DNA of 64,000 nt from Olivibacter sp. XZL3. Its GTDB lineage: Bacteria; Bacteroidota; Bacteroidia; Sphingobacteriales; Sphingobacteriaceae. Location: NCBI RefSeq assembly GCF_004368405.1, contig NZ_SBJH01000116.1, positions 25,180 to 89,179 on the forward strand. Direction: 5' to 3'. The notes under the pieces were generated by a model. That model did not search any database. It saw only the letters and a program-made list of their open reading frames with translations, and was not told the origin of the DNA. The translations under genes and the position numbers were made by a program. Each line of letters begins with the position of its first letter. Position 1 is the first letter of the stretch. Of this stretch, positions 8,620 through 18,439 are shown in pieces.

Positions 8620-9534
8620 TTACGCTTTCCAATAGGCTTTATGCATGGAGAATCGCTTGTTCCAGGCAGTCGGCAAATGCTTGTGGAAAAGCCCCAACTT
8701 ATATCCCAGCCACTTGGCTGCCGTGGAGAAGAAGGCTTTCGGAAGTTCGCTCACTCGATGTTTTAGGATATAGGAGAATTCGGATTTCACGTATTTCAAT
8801 CCTTCCGATTCGGCGTGCCCAAAGTGCTTAAATATCCAAGCATTGGTTGCGTGGAAGACGCCGATGTCAAAATAACGTTTAAACTCTTCTTGTATGGAAT
8901 AGCTATGTGAATGATGGGCTTGTGCTTCGGCTACATAGGCAAGTTGCCAGCCGTTCAGTATAATACGGCCAGCGGCAATTACATCTTCTCCCAGAATAGT
9001 GCCGCTGGGAAAACCTCCAGCTTCCTCAAAAGCGGTCCGTCTATAGGCTGCAAACGAGTTCGAGCACGATGCGGTTTTGATACCATATTTGTCTATACTC
9101 GCTAGCCCTCTTAACTGGGAATGTGCCGGGTAGTTAAACAGGCGGGCGTGGGCTTCAAGCGCTTTTGCTCCCCGGTGAGGCAGCTGGCGCCCGTAAGCAA
9201 CTCCAATTTCCGGGTTTTCTTCAAAAGCCTTTATCAGATTGCTGAAAGCATCCTCATTCGCCAGGATGGCGTCTTGTGTTAAAAATAGGTATAAATCGGC
9301 ATCCGGAAAGCGATTAACAGCCATTTGCCTAGTGCCTCCATGATCAAAGTCTTGCTTGTTGATATGGATGACCTCAAAGTCTGCTATTGCAGGGTGGTTC
9401 AGGGTGCCGTCTGTTGATCCTGAATCAATAATCACCTTCTTGTCGGGCTGTAAGCGCTGCTTATTTAGGCCTTGGAGCACAGCGGGCCACAGCTTCCCGG
9501 CATTTAAAGTGGGAATGAATAGTATTGTTCTCAT
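8620..9534 (-). CDS. GT2 glycosyltransferase (rhamnosyltransferase-like)
   Basis: A 304-residue GT-A fold glycosyltransferase. It starts MRTILFIPTLNAGKLW and has the nucleotide-binding DSGSTDGT block (about residues 38-45), FLTQDAILAN, with the DXD-like position occupied by QDA as in the RfbF/rhamnosyltransferase branch, and an acceptor region containing GEDVIAAGR. No membrane helices are obvious, so it should act on the inner face of the membrane. It extends the lipid-linked repeat. The rhamnosyl specificity is only a family resemblance; rfbD at 25.3 kb shows that dTDP-rhamnose is plausible in this genome. The gene starts four bases from the next gene's stop, so co-translation is likely. Confidence 0.88.
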   Translation of the reverse strand: MRTILFIPTLNAGKLWPAVLQGLNKQRLQPDKKVIIDSGSTDGTLNHPAIADFEVIHINKQDFDHGGTRQMAVNRFPDADLYLFLTQDAILANEDAFSNLIKAFEENPEIGVAYGRQLPHRGAKALEAHARLFNYPAHSQLRGLASIDKYGIKTASCSNSFAAYRRTAFEEAGGFPSGTILGEDVIAAGRIILNGWQLAYVAEAQAHHSHSYSIQEEFKRYFDIGVFHATNAWIFKHFGHAESEGLKYVKSEFSYILKHRVSELPKAFFSTAAKWLGYKLGLFHKHLPTAWNKRFSMHKAYWKA

Positions 9535-9537
9535 TTT

Positions 9538-11286
9538 CTAAAGCTTCTTAATAACAACCTTACCATAATCCGGATAACCGCTGACTATTTTCTCTTGGCT
9601 AATATAGGCATGTCCCACGCCCTCTAAACGGATCGAATTATCGGTTTTGCCGCCTTTGTGTGTATTGCCTTTGAGCTGGAGATCGTTAGGGTTATAACTG
9701 ACCAATGTTCTGTTTAATCTTCCTCCTTTTATCGACATCAATTCGTTGGAGAGCAAGGCAAGTTTCGGAGATCCCTCATCGACAACACAGGCATTGACCG
9801 ATTGGATGGTATTATGCTCAATATGAACCGATGTGGCCATTCTTTTAACGGTAATCGCAGAGCCGGCGGTACTGGTTATATGGTTATTGGTGAGGGATGC
9901 ACTGTTTATTTTTACGAGCAAAATGGCCCCGGTTGGCTGTTGGCTAAGGACTTGGTTTTCTTCCAAAATTAAGTGTCCCTGCATATTGATATTCAAACTG
10001 GCATTGCTCAGCACATTTCGGCTCATAATGAGCGAATCGATGGCGATTCCGTTAGGAAGTAGCAGCGTACGTAGCTTGTTGTCTTCCAGTTGTAATGTGC
10101 GGCCTTTCGTACCGGCAAGCACGGTTAGGGCATCAAAAGTGTTGTTCTTTAATACGATCTTACCGAAGGTCTGTACGAGCTCCACTTTATTGTCGGCGTT
10201 ATTGTTTTCGGCCTGAATGGCACCACAACGCTCTAAATAAAGAGCCGGACGGTTTGATTTCCGTGAGCTGTTCTGTAGCAGCTGCACTTCGCTTACGTTA
10301 ACTAAGGTGGCCAATCCCGATCCATCTACGGTCGATTCCCCGGCAACGAAGCCATTATTAAAACTCTTATTGTTTTTTATGATACAATAAATGGAGAAGG
10401 GCTTTTCCGTAATTTTGTTGTTGATGTCAATGGCATCCGCGGCATTGTGACTCAATGTGTTGTTTAGAATTTGGAACTGCTGCTCTCTCTTGGTTTTTCC
10501 AAAGCCTATCTGAATGGCACTCATGCCATTATGTGCGATGTGGTTGTCGCTGATGGTGGCATGTCCGCTTCCATGCATAAAGATGCCGTTTTCGCCGTTT
10601 TTCTGTATCGTATTGTCGGAGATTCGGATATTGCTGCAAGAAAGTAGGCGAATGCCGGTGCCGGCTTGGTATTTCTGGGCAGACTGACGAGGAGCACCAT
10701 AGTTGCTGATACGACTGTTCCTTATTTCGATGCTGTCACATTCATAAAACAGCAGTCCGGGAAAGGCATATATTTTTTTGTCGTCCCCCGTAATCTCTAC
10801 CTTAGTAAGACGAATGTTTGTACTTTTTGAGATGTATAAGGCTTCATTGGTCGTAGTTGCGCAGAAGCTCAGGCTAATGTTCCGAAGGTTTCTACCGAAA
10901 AACAAAGGCGCGGATGAATTTTGGTTGGTGCGCGAAAACCGTTGGGTGTCATTGGATAACGTTTGCTTAAATTGTCCGAGCCCTTTTAGATGGATGTCGG
11001 ATTTCAAGACTAAAGTTTTTACCAGGTAGGTCCCTTCAGGGACGAGGATGGTGTCTCCTTTTTGTGCCGCTTGGATAGTCTGTTGTATCTGCTTTGTGTC
11101 ATCCGACTTCCCGTCGCCTTTCGCCTGAAAGTCGCGCACATTCAGTGTCCGATATACGCGCGTAGCCTTCGTTTTGGTAGTCGCTGCTTTACCATTGGAT
11201 TCGGGTGTAGCCTGGCACGACAAGAAGCTCCAAAGGACAAATCCGGAGAAAATCGACCAAAAGTTAGTGAAAAGCCGGTTTTTCAT
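9538..11286 (-). CDS. Right-handed beta-helix lipoprotein (pectate-lyase-3 type), polysaccharide cluster
   Basis: A 582-residue predicted lipoprotein; the signal peptide ends in a lipobox-like SFLSC (Cys about residue 24). The mature protein opens with RTLNVRDFQAKGDGKSDDT and GDTILVPEGTYLV, the signature of Pectate_lyase_3 / GH28-like beta-helices. Many short repeats rich in N and I follow (NNTLSHNAADAIDINN and similar). Proteins of this kind inside polysaccharide operons act as lyases, hydrolases or epimerases on the exported polymer in the periplasm. Catalytic residues cannot be assigned here because the helix is divergent. It could instead be a structural or binding protein. It sits in the middle of the operon, so its link to polymer processing is good. 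Confidence 0.8.
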   Translation of the reverse strand: MKNRLFTNFWSIFSGFVLWSFLSCQATPESNGKAATTKTKATRVYRTLNVRDFQAKGDGKSDDTKQIQQTIQAAQKGDTILVPEGTYLVKTLVLKSDIHLKGLGQFKQTLSNDTQRFSRTNQNSSAPLFFGRNLRNISLSFCATTTNEALYISKSTNIRLTKVEITGDDKKIYAFPGLLFYECDSIEIRNSRISNYGAPRQSAQKYQAGTGIRLLSCSNIRISDNTIQKNGENGIFMHGSGHATISDNHIAHNGMSAIQIGFGKTKREQQFQILNNTLSHNAADAIDINNKITEKPFSIYCIIKNNKSFNNGFVAGESTVDGSGLATLVNVSEVQLLQNSSRKSNRPALYLERCGAIQAENNNADNKVELVQTFGKIVLKNNTFDALTVLAGTKGRTLQLEDNKLRTLLLPNGIAIDSLIMSRNVLSNASLNINMQGHLILEENQVLSQQPTGAILLVKINSASLTNNHITSTAGSAITVKRMATSVHIEHNTIQSVNACVVDEGSPKLALLSNELMSIKGGRLNRTLVSYNPNDLQLKGNTHKGGKTDNSIRLEGVGHAYISQEKIVSGYPDYGKVVIKKL

Positions 11287-11302
11287 TTTAGTTCGCTATG
11301 AT

Positions 11303-12289
11303 TTATGATAGTATTGTTTTCCAAGTTTGTATGGCCGTATGCTCCCATTGAAAGCTGCGCGCCCGCTGCTTCCCTTCTTCGATATAGTGATTTCGAAGGG
11401 GGTTATTGTTTACCAGTTCTTCAATGCCGGTAGCCATCTCCTGTATATTGAGCGGGTCTACACATAGCGCGGCTGTGCCGGCTATTTCCGGAAGTGAGCT
11501 GACATTGGAGGTTAAAACAGGAGTTCCGGAAGCCATGGACTCCAATAAGGGCAATCCAAAACCTTCCATTAGGGAGACATAGAGCGTCGCTAAGGCGCCT
11601 TTATAAAGCTGAGGCAAGCTGTCTTCATGGATGAAACCTAAAAATTTTATTCGTTCCGCTATTCCCAGACGCTCGGCCTCCTGCGTTAAAAAAAGGTCGG
11701 GGTCTCCTGAAAGTGCAAAAATAATCTCTTTATCTATTTTTGCGCGGGCAAAAGCCTGAAGCATTGCCGGTATGTTTTTATTCTTCCGCCGATTCCCTAT
11801 ATATAAAAGATAGGGTCTCTCTAAAATGGTTATGTCATCATTCTGCGCGAATCGATCATCAACACCGTTATACACCACCGTAATAATCTGTTCATTAATC
11901 CCAAGAAGTTCTGTTAGTTGTTGTTTACTATGGTGTGAAACCGTGATTATTTTTTTTGCTTTTTTGGCCAGTCGGGCAATGACTTGTTGATAATAGATTT
12001 TATGAAGCGGTGAATAATAAAACAGATGCATCAGGTCGTGTATGGTGATCACAAACGGCGCGTTGGCGAAAATAGGTGGCATAAAAGAAGGGCTGTAGAA
12101 AACGTCTGCATCCGATAGGCGAATGGATTTGCCAAGCATAAAAGGCGTGTAAAGGCTTCCAAGCCGCATATCACTTTTTACATGAAGATCGATAACGTGA
12201 GGCGGTTTTCTGTCCATAACTTCCTGATATAGCCTGCCAATGCCCGTGTTTCCTGCCCATCTACTATCAACGAGTACCTTTGTGTTCAT
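11303..12289 (-). CDS. GT4 family glycosyltransferase
   Basis: A 328-residue GT-B glycosyltransferase. It begins with VLVDSRWAGNTGIGRLYQEV, typical of mannosyltransferase-like GT4 proteins. It has ITIHDLMHLFYY, YIGNRRKNKN at the donor-domain entry and the GT4 EX7E region VSLMEGFGLPLLESMASGTP. It is a cytoplasmic or peripheral membrane enzyme that adds one sugar to the lipid-linked repeat. Its start codon directly abuts the stop of the upstream polymerase gene (12290), indicating translational coupling. Donor and acceptor are unknown. Confidence 0.92.
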   Translation of the reverse strand: MNTKVLVDSRWAGNTGIGRLYQEVMDRKPPHVIDLHVKSDMRLGSLYTPFMLGKSIRLSDADVFYSPSFMPPIFANAPFVITIHDLMHLFYYSPLHKIYYQQVIARLAKKAKKIITVSHHSKQQLTELLGINEQIITVVYNGVDDRFAQNDDITILERPYLLYIGNRRKNKNIPAMLQAFARAKIDKEIIFALSGDPDLFLTQEAERLGIAERIKFLGFIHEDSLPQLYKGALATLYVSLMEGFGLPLLESMASGTPVLTSNVSSLPEIAGTAALCVDPLNIQEMATGIEELVNNNPLRNHYIEEGKQRARSFQWEHTAIQTWKTILS

Positions 12290-13486
12290 TTAGAATCCTA
12301 TTTTAATTTGTTCTGAAGTTGTTTTCTTAGAAGTTCCCAATATAAACGAGAGTTGTAAATACAAAATGATGTCGTTATCATATCCTGAATAAAGAATCAT
12401 CATAATAGCCAGTAAAGGCAAAAATACTGCCAGCCAAAAGCTGCGCGAATGGTTAATGCCCTTGCAATAGCGGAAAAAGAACCACAGAAATAGGACATAG
12501 GACAGCAAGCCAACCATGCCCAGTTCGAGATAACAGGAAAGAAATGTGTTATGAATATGTGGCTCGCCATGATAATAAGCCGCATATTGTGCTAAAAAAT
12601 CTCCACCCTTTAAAAATCCGTTGCCCCAAGGCTTAATCTCTTCGAAATGTTGGAAGAAGGCTTTCCAATAGGTGATACGAACGCCCATGCCGTCGTTCGA
12701 GGCGGTAAGTGTATCCACGCGTAACACTTTTTCGAAAATAAAAGGTGCTATGAAGCATAAAAAAAGAACTAAGGCAATTTTAATGGGTCTTTTCGCAAAG
12801 AACCAGAAAATCAGCAACACGCCAATGAGCAAAGCGACAATAGGCGTTCTCGATAGGGAAAGAAAGGCGAGTAGAAAAACAAATAAAATGCGCCAGCAAC
12901 TAATCCGTGCATCTCTTATTAATGGAATTAAAATGTAGATCAAACCTAATAATGCAATCCTGGCCCCAAACATGTTCTTGTCGCTTAATCCCCAAAAAAA
13001 TAAATCTTTATTGTATAAAGCACTGCCCTTAGCCGAGGAGCTAGCTCCGGTGATGAGCTGGAAATGGAAAGCTTGATGATAGATCAATAGCTGTAAAAAG
13101 CAAAGGACAAGGATGAGATGCATCGTCCAATCAACCAGGCGGATTAAGGTTGATTTTTCCTGCTGGGCGAGCCAATAAATGCTTGTTGCAAAAAAAGACA
13201 TATTAATCACCAATTTGATCAGGTTATCCCGGATGGGAGGTTCTCCATCCGAGGTAATGGCAAAGCTGAAAATCGCATAAATGACGAAAACGCAAAGAGC
13301 CAGCAACCACGGCTCTTGTGCAAATTTCTGGAACGTGGTGGCGGAGGATCGATAGGCCGCCGTAAAAAATACGACCGACGCCAACAGGAATACAAAGGGA
13401 TAGATTTTTAAGGGAAGAAAAATGCTTAGCAGTGCAAAGCAAAAGAGATAAGCCGCTACATGGTGACTTTTACGCGTTATTTCCAT
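12290..13486 (-). CDS. O-antigen polymerase/ligase-like membrane protein (Wzy/WaaL type)
   Basis: A 398-residue protein with roughly ten hydrophobic segments and a long loop near residues 260-320 containing YHGEPHIHNTFLSCYLELGM. A large periplasmic loop with an H/N-rich motif just before a late membrane helix is the hallmark of the Wzy_C / O-antigen ligase superfamily. In this cluster it most likely polymerises repeat units delivered by the Wzx flippase at 16900, though WaaL-type ligation to lipid A core cannot be excluded. Its first 17 bases overlap the end of the next gene in the operon (13470), as expected for tightly coupled genes. Sequence conservation in this family is low. Confidence 0.85.
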   Translation of the reverse strand: MEITRKSHHVAAYLFCFALLSIFLPLKIYPFVFLLASVVFFTAAYRSSATTFQKFAQEPWLLALCVFVIYAIFSFAITSDGEPPIRDNLIKLVINMSFFATSIYWLAQQEKSTLIRLVDWTMHLILVLCFLQLLIYHQAFHFQLITGASSSAKGSALYNKDLFFWGLSDKNMFGARIALLGLIYILIPLIRDARISCWRILFVFLLAFLSLSRTPIVALLIGVLLIFWFFAKRPIKIALVLFLCFIAPFIFEKVLRVDTLTASNDGMGVRITYWKAFFQHFEEIKPWGNGFLKGGDFLAQYAAYYHGEPHIHNTFLSCYLELGMVGLLSYVLFLWFFFRYCKGINHSRSFWLAVFLPLLAIMMILYSGYDNDIILYLQLSFILGTSKKTTSEQIKIGF

Positions 13487-14669
13487 GGACGACCTCCTTT
13501 AAAACACTTGAATATTCGTTTATCATTCTTTCTTTACTGAGAATAGCTTCTACCGATTGACGGGCGTTTTTAACCAGGTCATTATACAATGAAGAATCCT
13601 TGTACAAACGCTGTATGGCATCGCCTAAGGAATTTTCCTTGGCAGCATTGCATAATAAACCGTTGACGCCATCTTTAACCGTTTCTTGCAAGCCTCCAAC
13701 CGCATTGGCGATTACAGGGACATGATGGGCGAGGGCTTCTATTGCCACCATACCTAAGGGTTCTTGCCAAAGAGACGGTACTACGAGTACATCGATCGTT
13801 TTATAAAATTCGGAAGGCGTTGTATAGCCTAAGAAAGAGATCGGCGCGGCTCCGGCGATGCCCTTTAAAAAATCTTCGTAATCTTTTTTTCCACCACCGG
13901 CTATCTTTAATTCTGCTTGGATGGGAAGCCTTTTAAATTGATGAATCAACCACTCGATGCCTTTTTTTTCAGCTAAGGTGCCAATGTAGCCAACCCTGAA
14001 TGTAGAACCGTTTGTTCGTGGTGGAGGTAAAGGAGATGCCGGAACGTCCCTTGTGTTGTATATAACATATTTTTTCGCCTGTTTAAAATAGTGGAAATTT
14101 TCGAAACGGTCTAGAATAAACCGACTGATACCTACTACAGCGTCTACTTGGGCCGACAGTTGTTTGTGCTTTTTTCTTAAGAGGGAGCAGCTGAGACATT
14201 GCGTGGCGCAGGAGCTATTGCCCTTAAACATGTCGCTGTTCGGACAAAGGAGATACAAGTCATGAAGGACTTGGACGATCGGTATGCCGGCTGCTTTTAT
14301 TTCGTCCCAAACGGCAACACTCCAGCCTACCAGGTTGTGACAGGAAACGATGTCGGGATTCTCTTTTGCAAGAATTTCTTTAACCGCGGATCTCATGGCG
14401 GCATTGTAACGATCTTTAGCATGCCAGAGCATGCGATCCCATTTCCCTGCCCGGGTTTTTTCGAAGGGCCAATATAGATTTTTCAACGCAGTTCGGTACA
14501 CTTTTACCTGATCCACCCATTCTACGCTGGTGGCGCCTGCTGGTTTTAAACTTAATACCACCACTTCATGCCCTGCCGCTTGCATACCTTCAGCAATGGC
14601 CTTAAGAGAGAGCTCTGCGCCGCCCTGTATCAAAGGGCTGTATAGGGCATTTATATAGAGTATTTTCAT
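13470..14669 (-). CDS. GT4 family glycosyltransferase
   Basis: A GT-B glycosyltransferase. I place the start at 14669 (MKILYINALYSPLIQGG), the standard GT4 N-terminus with the glycine-rich acceptor loop; an in-frame ATG eight codons upstream (14693) would add MLTKTERS without family support. Marks are SCHNLVGWSVAVWDEIK, LYLLCPNSDMF plus a CATQCLSC cysteine group, FRVGYIGTLAEKKGIEWLI and the EX7E region VVPSLWQEPLGMVAIEALAH. The cysteine-bearing insert after HDLYLLCPN is common in the branch that adds sugars in colanic-acid-like pathways. The gene is part of the leftward operon and overlaps the polymerase gene by 17 bases. Confidence 0.92.
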   Translation of the reverse strand: MKILYINALYSPLIQGGAELSLKAIAEGMQAAGHEVVVLSLKPAGATSVEWVDQVKVYRTALKNLYWPFEKTRAGKWDRMLWHAKDRYNAAMRSAVKEILAKENPDIVSCHNLVGWSVAVWDEIKAAGIPIVQVLHDLYLLCPNSDMFKGNSSCATQCLSCSLLRKKHKQLSAQVDAVVGISRFILDRFENFHYFKQAKKYVIYNTRDVPASPLPPPRTNGSTFRVGYIGTLAEKKGIEWLIHQFKRLPIQAELKIAGGGKKDYEDFLKGIAGAAPISFLGYTTPSEFYKTIDVLVVPSLWQEPLGMVAIEALAHHVPVIANAVGGLQETVKDGVNGLLCNAAKENSLGDAIQRLYKDSSLYNDLVKNARQSVEAILSKERMINEYSSVLKEVVHGNNA

Positions 14670-14706
14670 TGATCGTTCTGTTTTTGTTAGCATGTGCCAA
14701 ATGAAT

Positions 14707-15774
14707 TCATTGTTTCCGTTTCGATAGAAACGGCTGATATAGCCCGATCAATTGTTGGCCTATCTGCTTATTGTTGTGCTCGCGCTGTATATAATCAAAT
14801 AATCGCTCGCCCTTCTCGGTGAAAATATTGGGCTGTTCTTTTTTCAACCTAATGGCCTCGGCGATTTTTTTCCTTAGCATCTGCTCGTGTTCTGCTGGGC
14901 TGCTATAGCTGTAAGTAAGCACATGATCAGCGTCTTCTTTTAAATCTGATAGGGTGCCAATGCGCGGACAGATGACGGTCTTTTTATAAGAGAAAGCCAA
15001 AATAACGGTGCCAGAATTTAAGCTGCTTTGCAGGTCGTACGGAAGAACCAGTAAATCGGCTGTTCCGAAAAGAGAAGGGATTTCAGCGTCATCGATGAAA
15101 CGCAACTGGAGATCGATGTTTTTGGCGCCGTTGGCTATCCTTGCCAATATTTCTTTATATTTTTCTGTTGCGGGTTTTCCGGCGATGGTCAGGGTTATTT
15201 CCCTTTCAAATTCTGTAGCCAACTTGATGAGCAACTCGATGTTTTTATACGGCTTAATAACCCCCATAAAAAGCAGTTTCAAGGTTTCTGAATTGGTAGA
15301 AGAAGGAATGACCGGGCCGTATACGCCTATAAAGTTAGGGTGAGGCAGATAGGAGAGCTTGCTAAGCACTTTAGGGTGCTGTGCCCTCAGGATATCAATG
15401 GAGGCGGAGCTGTGGATAATGATGCGGTCCGACCATTTGATCAGTAAATCAGTGAGCGTGCGACTAAAAAAGCTCAGGCCCTTTTCATGCGAACTTCGGT
15501 TGTGCATCGTCCATATCAGCGGTTTTCTGCCTAGTTTGATTGCTAGCAGTACAACCATTTTCCGGAAAAAACTGCGGAAAGCCACAAAGAAACTGCGATC
15601 GTCGACATTTTCAAACCAATTAAGATGAACCAGACGGATAGATTTGAAATGTTTATAGGAGGAAAAGAAGTCGTCCAGCGCACAGATTTCAATACCCGAT
15701 GCAGCTAAAGGGGCTGTCATCAGACGGATATATTGATTCTCTTTATTGTCGGGTGGATTGAATATGATTTTCAC
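14707..15774 (-). CDS. GT4-like glycosyltransferase
   Basis: A 355-residue divergent GT-B glycosyltransferase beginning MKIIFNPPDNKENQYIRLM. Recognisable parts are the acceptor-side IWTMHNRSSHEKG, the donor-domain entry KLLFMGVIKPYKNIELLI, LTIAGKP and the terminal block SLFGTADLLVLPYDLQSSLN. In the last block the canonical GT4 EX7E glutamate is not clear and NSGTVILAFSYKK replaces it, as in some GT4 relatives that extend capsular repeats. It overlaps the upstream GT2 gene by four bases (ATGA), so it is co-translated. Sugar specificity is unknown. Confidence 0.85.
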   Translation of the reverse strand: MKIIFNPPDNKENQYIRLMTAPLAASGIEICALDDFFSSYKHFKSIRLVHLNWFENVDDRSFFVAFRSFFRKMVVLLAIKLGRKPLIWTMHNRSSHEKGLSFFSRTLTDLLIKWSDRIIIHSSASIDILRAQHPKVLSKLSYLPHPNFIGVYGPVIPSSTNSETLKLLFMGVIKPYKNIELLIKLATEFEREITLTIAGKPATEKYKEILARIANGAKNIDLQLRFIDDAEIPSLFGTADLLVLPYDLQSSLNSGTVILAFSYKKTVICPRIGTLSDLKEDADHVLTYSYSSPAEHEQMLRKKIAEAIRLKKEQPNIFTEKGERLFDYIQREHNNKQIGQQLIGLYQPFLSKRKQ

Positions 15775-16715
15775 GATTTTCTCTTGCTTAAATTTACACT
15801 TTTTATAGAGGCGACTACTATATCTTTCAGGCTTAAGTCGAATACCCGGCGATGTTTAAGCCAAAGCCAAAAGTTGGCAAGCAATGCATGCCGCATAGAC
15901 AAAGCCATGGTAAACCGTTTTCTCTGACGCATAAAGTGGCCTTGCTTCGCGACAAGATAACGGTGAACAACAGCCATTTCCGGACTTTCAGGCTCTTTTT
16001 GAAGAAACGAGCGCAACCACTTCGCATAGCCCAGATTTGCTTCCATTTTATGTAAATTGTTTCCCGTAGACGTGATGGATAGTGCATTACTTCTGTACCG
16101 GAAAACAGGCTTGTTGGTATGGGCGATGCCTTGTTGTCCGGTAGCAATAAAAGCCGTTATGTCATCGGAACCCCATGCTAGCGGGAGCTTATAAAATCCG
16201 CCTTGTTTCCGGAGTGGTTCCACCCGGTATACGAAGTCGGAGATATAATTGGAGCGATACTGCGCCAAGCGATGCCATATGCTGTCGTACACATGCTCAA
16301 AAGCCGGACAAGCGGGCGTCAGCATGCTCAGTTGCCCAGCGTCATCGATGATTTTGCTGCGGCAGTGGTAAACGTTTAATGTCGGATACGCTGCAATAAG
16401 ATTGGAGAATTCCTGCAAATAATCTGGCTCCAACTCATCATCGTCGCCCATAATCATAATGTATTCGCCCTTCGCTAAGGATAAACATTTATTCCAATTT
16501 TCGACTAAATGAATAGCCCCTACGTTATGATCGTTCTGTAAATATTGTATGCGATTATCCTCAAATTGTTGCACAATCGCTTCTATCGGTTCCGGAGAAC
16601 AATCATTCAGGATAATCAATTCGAAGTCACGAATTGTCTGCTGTAGTATGCTTTCTATGCACGACTTCAGGTAACGGCTTTTATATGCGGGTATGCAAAT
16701 AGAATATTTGACCAT
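15771..16715 (-). CDS. GT2 family glycosyltransferase, first gene of the leftward polysaccharide operon
   Basis: A 314-residue GT-A enzyme starting MVKYSICIPAYKSRYLKSCI. It has LIILNDCSPEPIEA (nucleotide-binding aspartate) and GEYIMIMGDDDELEPDYL carrying the metal-binding DDD (about residues 90-97). Later blocks include LPLAWGSDDITAFIA, in the position of the catalytic-base region. No membrane span is evident. It is the most upstream gene of the operon running from 16715 to 7679 and is divergent from the flippase gene at 16900 across a 184-base region, which should hold both promoters. It adds one residue of the repeat unit; the donor is unknown. Confidence 0.92.
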   Translation of the reverse strand: MVKYSICIPAYKSRYLKSCIESILQQTIRDFELIILNDCSPEPIEAIVQQFEDNRIQYLQNDHNVGAIHLVENWNKCLSLAKGEYIMIMGDDDELEPDYLQEFSNLIAAYPTLNVYHCRSKIIDDAGQLSMLTPACPAFEHVYDSIWHRLAQYRSNYISDFVYRVEPLRKQGGFYKLPLAWGSDDITAFIATGQQGIAHTNKPVFRYRSNALSITSTGNNLHKMEANLGYAKWLRSFLQKEPESPEMAVVHRYLVAKQGHFMRQRKRFTMALSMRHALLANFWLWLKHRRVFDLSLKDIVVASIKSVNLSKRKS

Positions 16716-16899
16716 ACGTCTTTTCTGTTTTTCCTAAATTAACAATTTTCAGTCCAATAGTTGCCAGTTCACGAACGGCGGCACGATTTTTATAGTTCTA
16801 TGCCGGTATCACTAAATTTCGTAGCTTAGAAAACGGGAATCGAATCGTTCGTTTTTGACAGGAACGATATAAAACGTACAGAAAACAAAAAATTAATAC

Positions 16900-18429
16900 A
16901 TGCGCGCAGCGAATAGAGTAGCTCTTAACACGTCCATACTTTATCTACGGATGTTGGTTACGACCGGCATAACACTTTATACAACGCGCGTCGTATTGAA
17001 TGTTTTAGGAAGCACGGATTATGGTCTGTTCAATTTAGTTGCCGGCATTGTATTGATGTTATCTTTTCTGAATACCACCATGGCTTCCTCTACCCAACGC
17101 TTTCTGTCATTTTATCAGGGAGCGGGCGACTTACCTATGCAGAAGCGCGTATTCAGTAACAGTATGTTACTGCATATAGCGATCGCGTTCATTATTGTGG
17201 CGGCCTTGGAGATCACCGGATTGTTTTTATTTGATGGCGCGCTTAACATTCCGGCCGACCGGATCGAAGCTACACGGTTTGTTTACCATTTTATGGCTGC
17301 AACGGTTTTTTTTAATGTGGTGGTGGTACCCTTTAACGGGGCCCTGATAGCACATGAAAATATGATCTGGGTGGCGGTCGTAAATGTCATAGAAACCCTG
17401 CTAAAACTCGGTATTGCCTTGCTTTTGAGTGTTCTGTCTTACGACAAACTAATGGTTTATGGAGCGCTGACCGCGTTAGTGAGTGTGGTGAGCTTTCTGC
17501 TTTATGCGCTTTATTGTTTAAAGAAATACGATGATTGTTCTTTGAAGGGGCTCACCATCCAAGCTGATAAACCCTTGCTAAAGGAGCTTTCTACCTTTGC
17601 AGGATGGAACCTTTTCGGCACCTTATGTGGTTTAGGCCGGACGCAGGGACTAGCGGTTCTTTTAAATATTTTCTTGGGTGCCGTTATTAATGCCGCCTAC
17701 GGAATCGCTAATCAAGTGGCCGCGCAGCTAAACTTCTTTTCAGCAACGCTGTTGCGTGCGCTTAATCCTCAGATAATGAAAAGCGAAGGGGCTAACGACC
17801 GGCCGAGAATGTTGAGGTTGGCTATGATGGCTAGTAAATTTGGTTTCTTTCTCCTCGCTATTATTGCCATTCCCGCCTGCTTCGAAATGGAAGCTATTCT
17901 TACGATATGGTTAAAGAATGTACCGCCAAACACCCTTATTTTCTGTCGTCTTATTCTCATCGCAACCTTGATAAATCAATTAACTATCGGTTTGCAGTCG
18001 GCTGCGCAAGCTATTGGCGATATTAAATATTACCAAATAATCGTAGGGACTACCTTGCTTTTAAATCTACCCATTGCCTACATCTTATTGTCCCTTAACT
18101 ACCCCGCGTATTCGGTTATCGTAAGCTATGCGATCATTGAACTTATCGCTTGCATTTTACGGATGTTCTTCCTCAGGCGTTTGGGCGGTTTATCGATTCG
18201 CCTTTATCTTCGGAGAGTAATCTATCGGGAAATAATTCCGGTAGCTATGGCGTTAATTATGGGTATATTGGCAATTAACTATATTCATTACGCTCATCGA
18301 TTTGCATTGAGCATTCCGCTTATAGCATTGACTTTTGGACTGAGTATTTATTTCTTCGGTTTGTGTACAGATGAAAAAGTATTGATGCGTAATTTTATAG
18401 ACAAGATAAAACAAAAAATAACAAGCTAA
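16900..18429 (+). CDS. Polysaccharide flippase (Wzx / MATE-like MOP family)
   Basis: A 509-residue integral membrane protein with about 12-14 hydrophobic helices spread over its whole length. It starts MRAANRVALNTSILYLRMLV and has the amphipathic entry YTTRVVLNVLGSTDYGLFNL typical of Wzx-type polysaccharide biosynthesis proteins in Bacteroidota. The family moves undecaprenyl-linked repeat units across the cytoplasmic membrane. It is divergent from the glycosyltransferase operon and followed after 10 bases by the pyruvyl transferase gene. Together with the Wzy-like protein and the initiating transferase it points to a Wzx/Wzy-dependent pathway, although no Wza/Wzc export genes lie in the window. 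Confidence 0.9.
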   Translation: MRAANRVALNTSILYLRMLVTTGITLYTTRVVLNVLGSTDYGLFNLVAGIVLMLSFLNTTMASSTQRFLSFYQGAGDLPMQKRVFSNSMLLHIAIAFIIVAALEITGLFLFDGALNIPADRIEATRFVYHFMAATVFFNVVVVPFNGALIAHENMIWVAVVNVIETLLKLGIALLLSVLSYDKLMVYGALTALVSVVSFLLYALYCLKKYDDCSLKGLTIQADKPLLKELSTFAGWNLFGTLCGLGRTQGLAVLLNIFLGAVINAAYGIANQVAAQLNFFSATLLRALNPQIMKSEGANDRPRMLRLAMMASKFGFFLLAIIAIPACFEMEAILTIWLKNVPPNTLIFCRLILIATLINQLTIGLQSAAQAIGDIKYYQIIVGTTLLLNLPIAYILLSLNYPAYSVIVSYAIIELIACILRMFFLRRLGGLSIRLYLRRVIYREIIPVAMALIMGILAINYIHYAHRFALSIPLIALTFGLSIYFFGLCTDEKVLMRNFIDKIKQKITS

Positions 18430-18439
18430 CGGCTGAGAC

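Noticed and set aside
11062..11301. Plus-strand frames opposite the polysaccharide genes (8544-8831, 9833-10216, 11062-11301, 14199-14477 and similar)
   Set aside because: They are antisense shadows of well-supported genes and show no protein family features.
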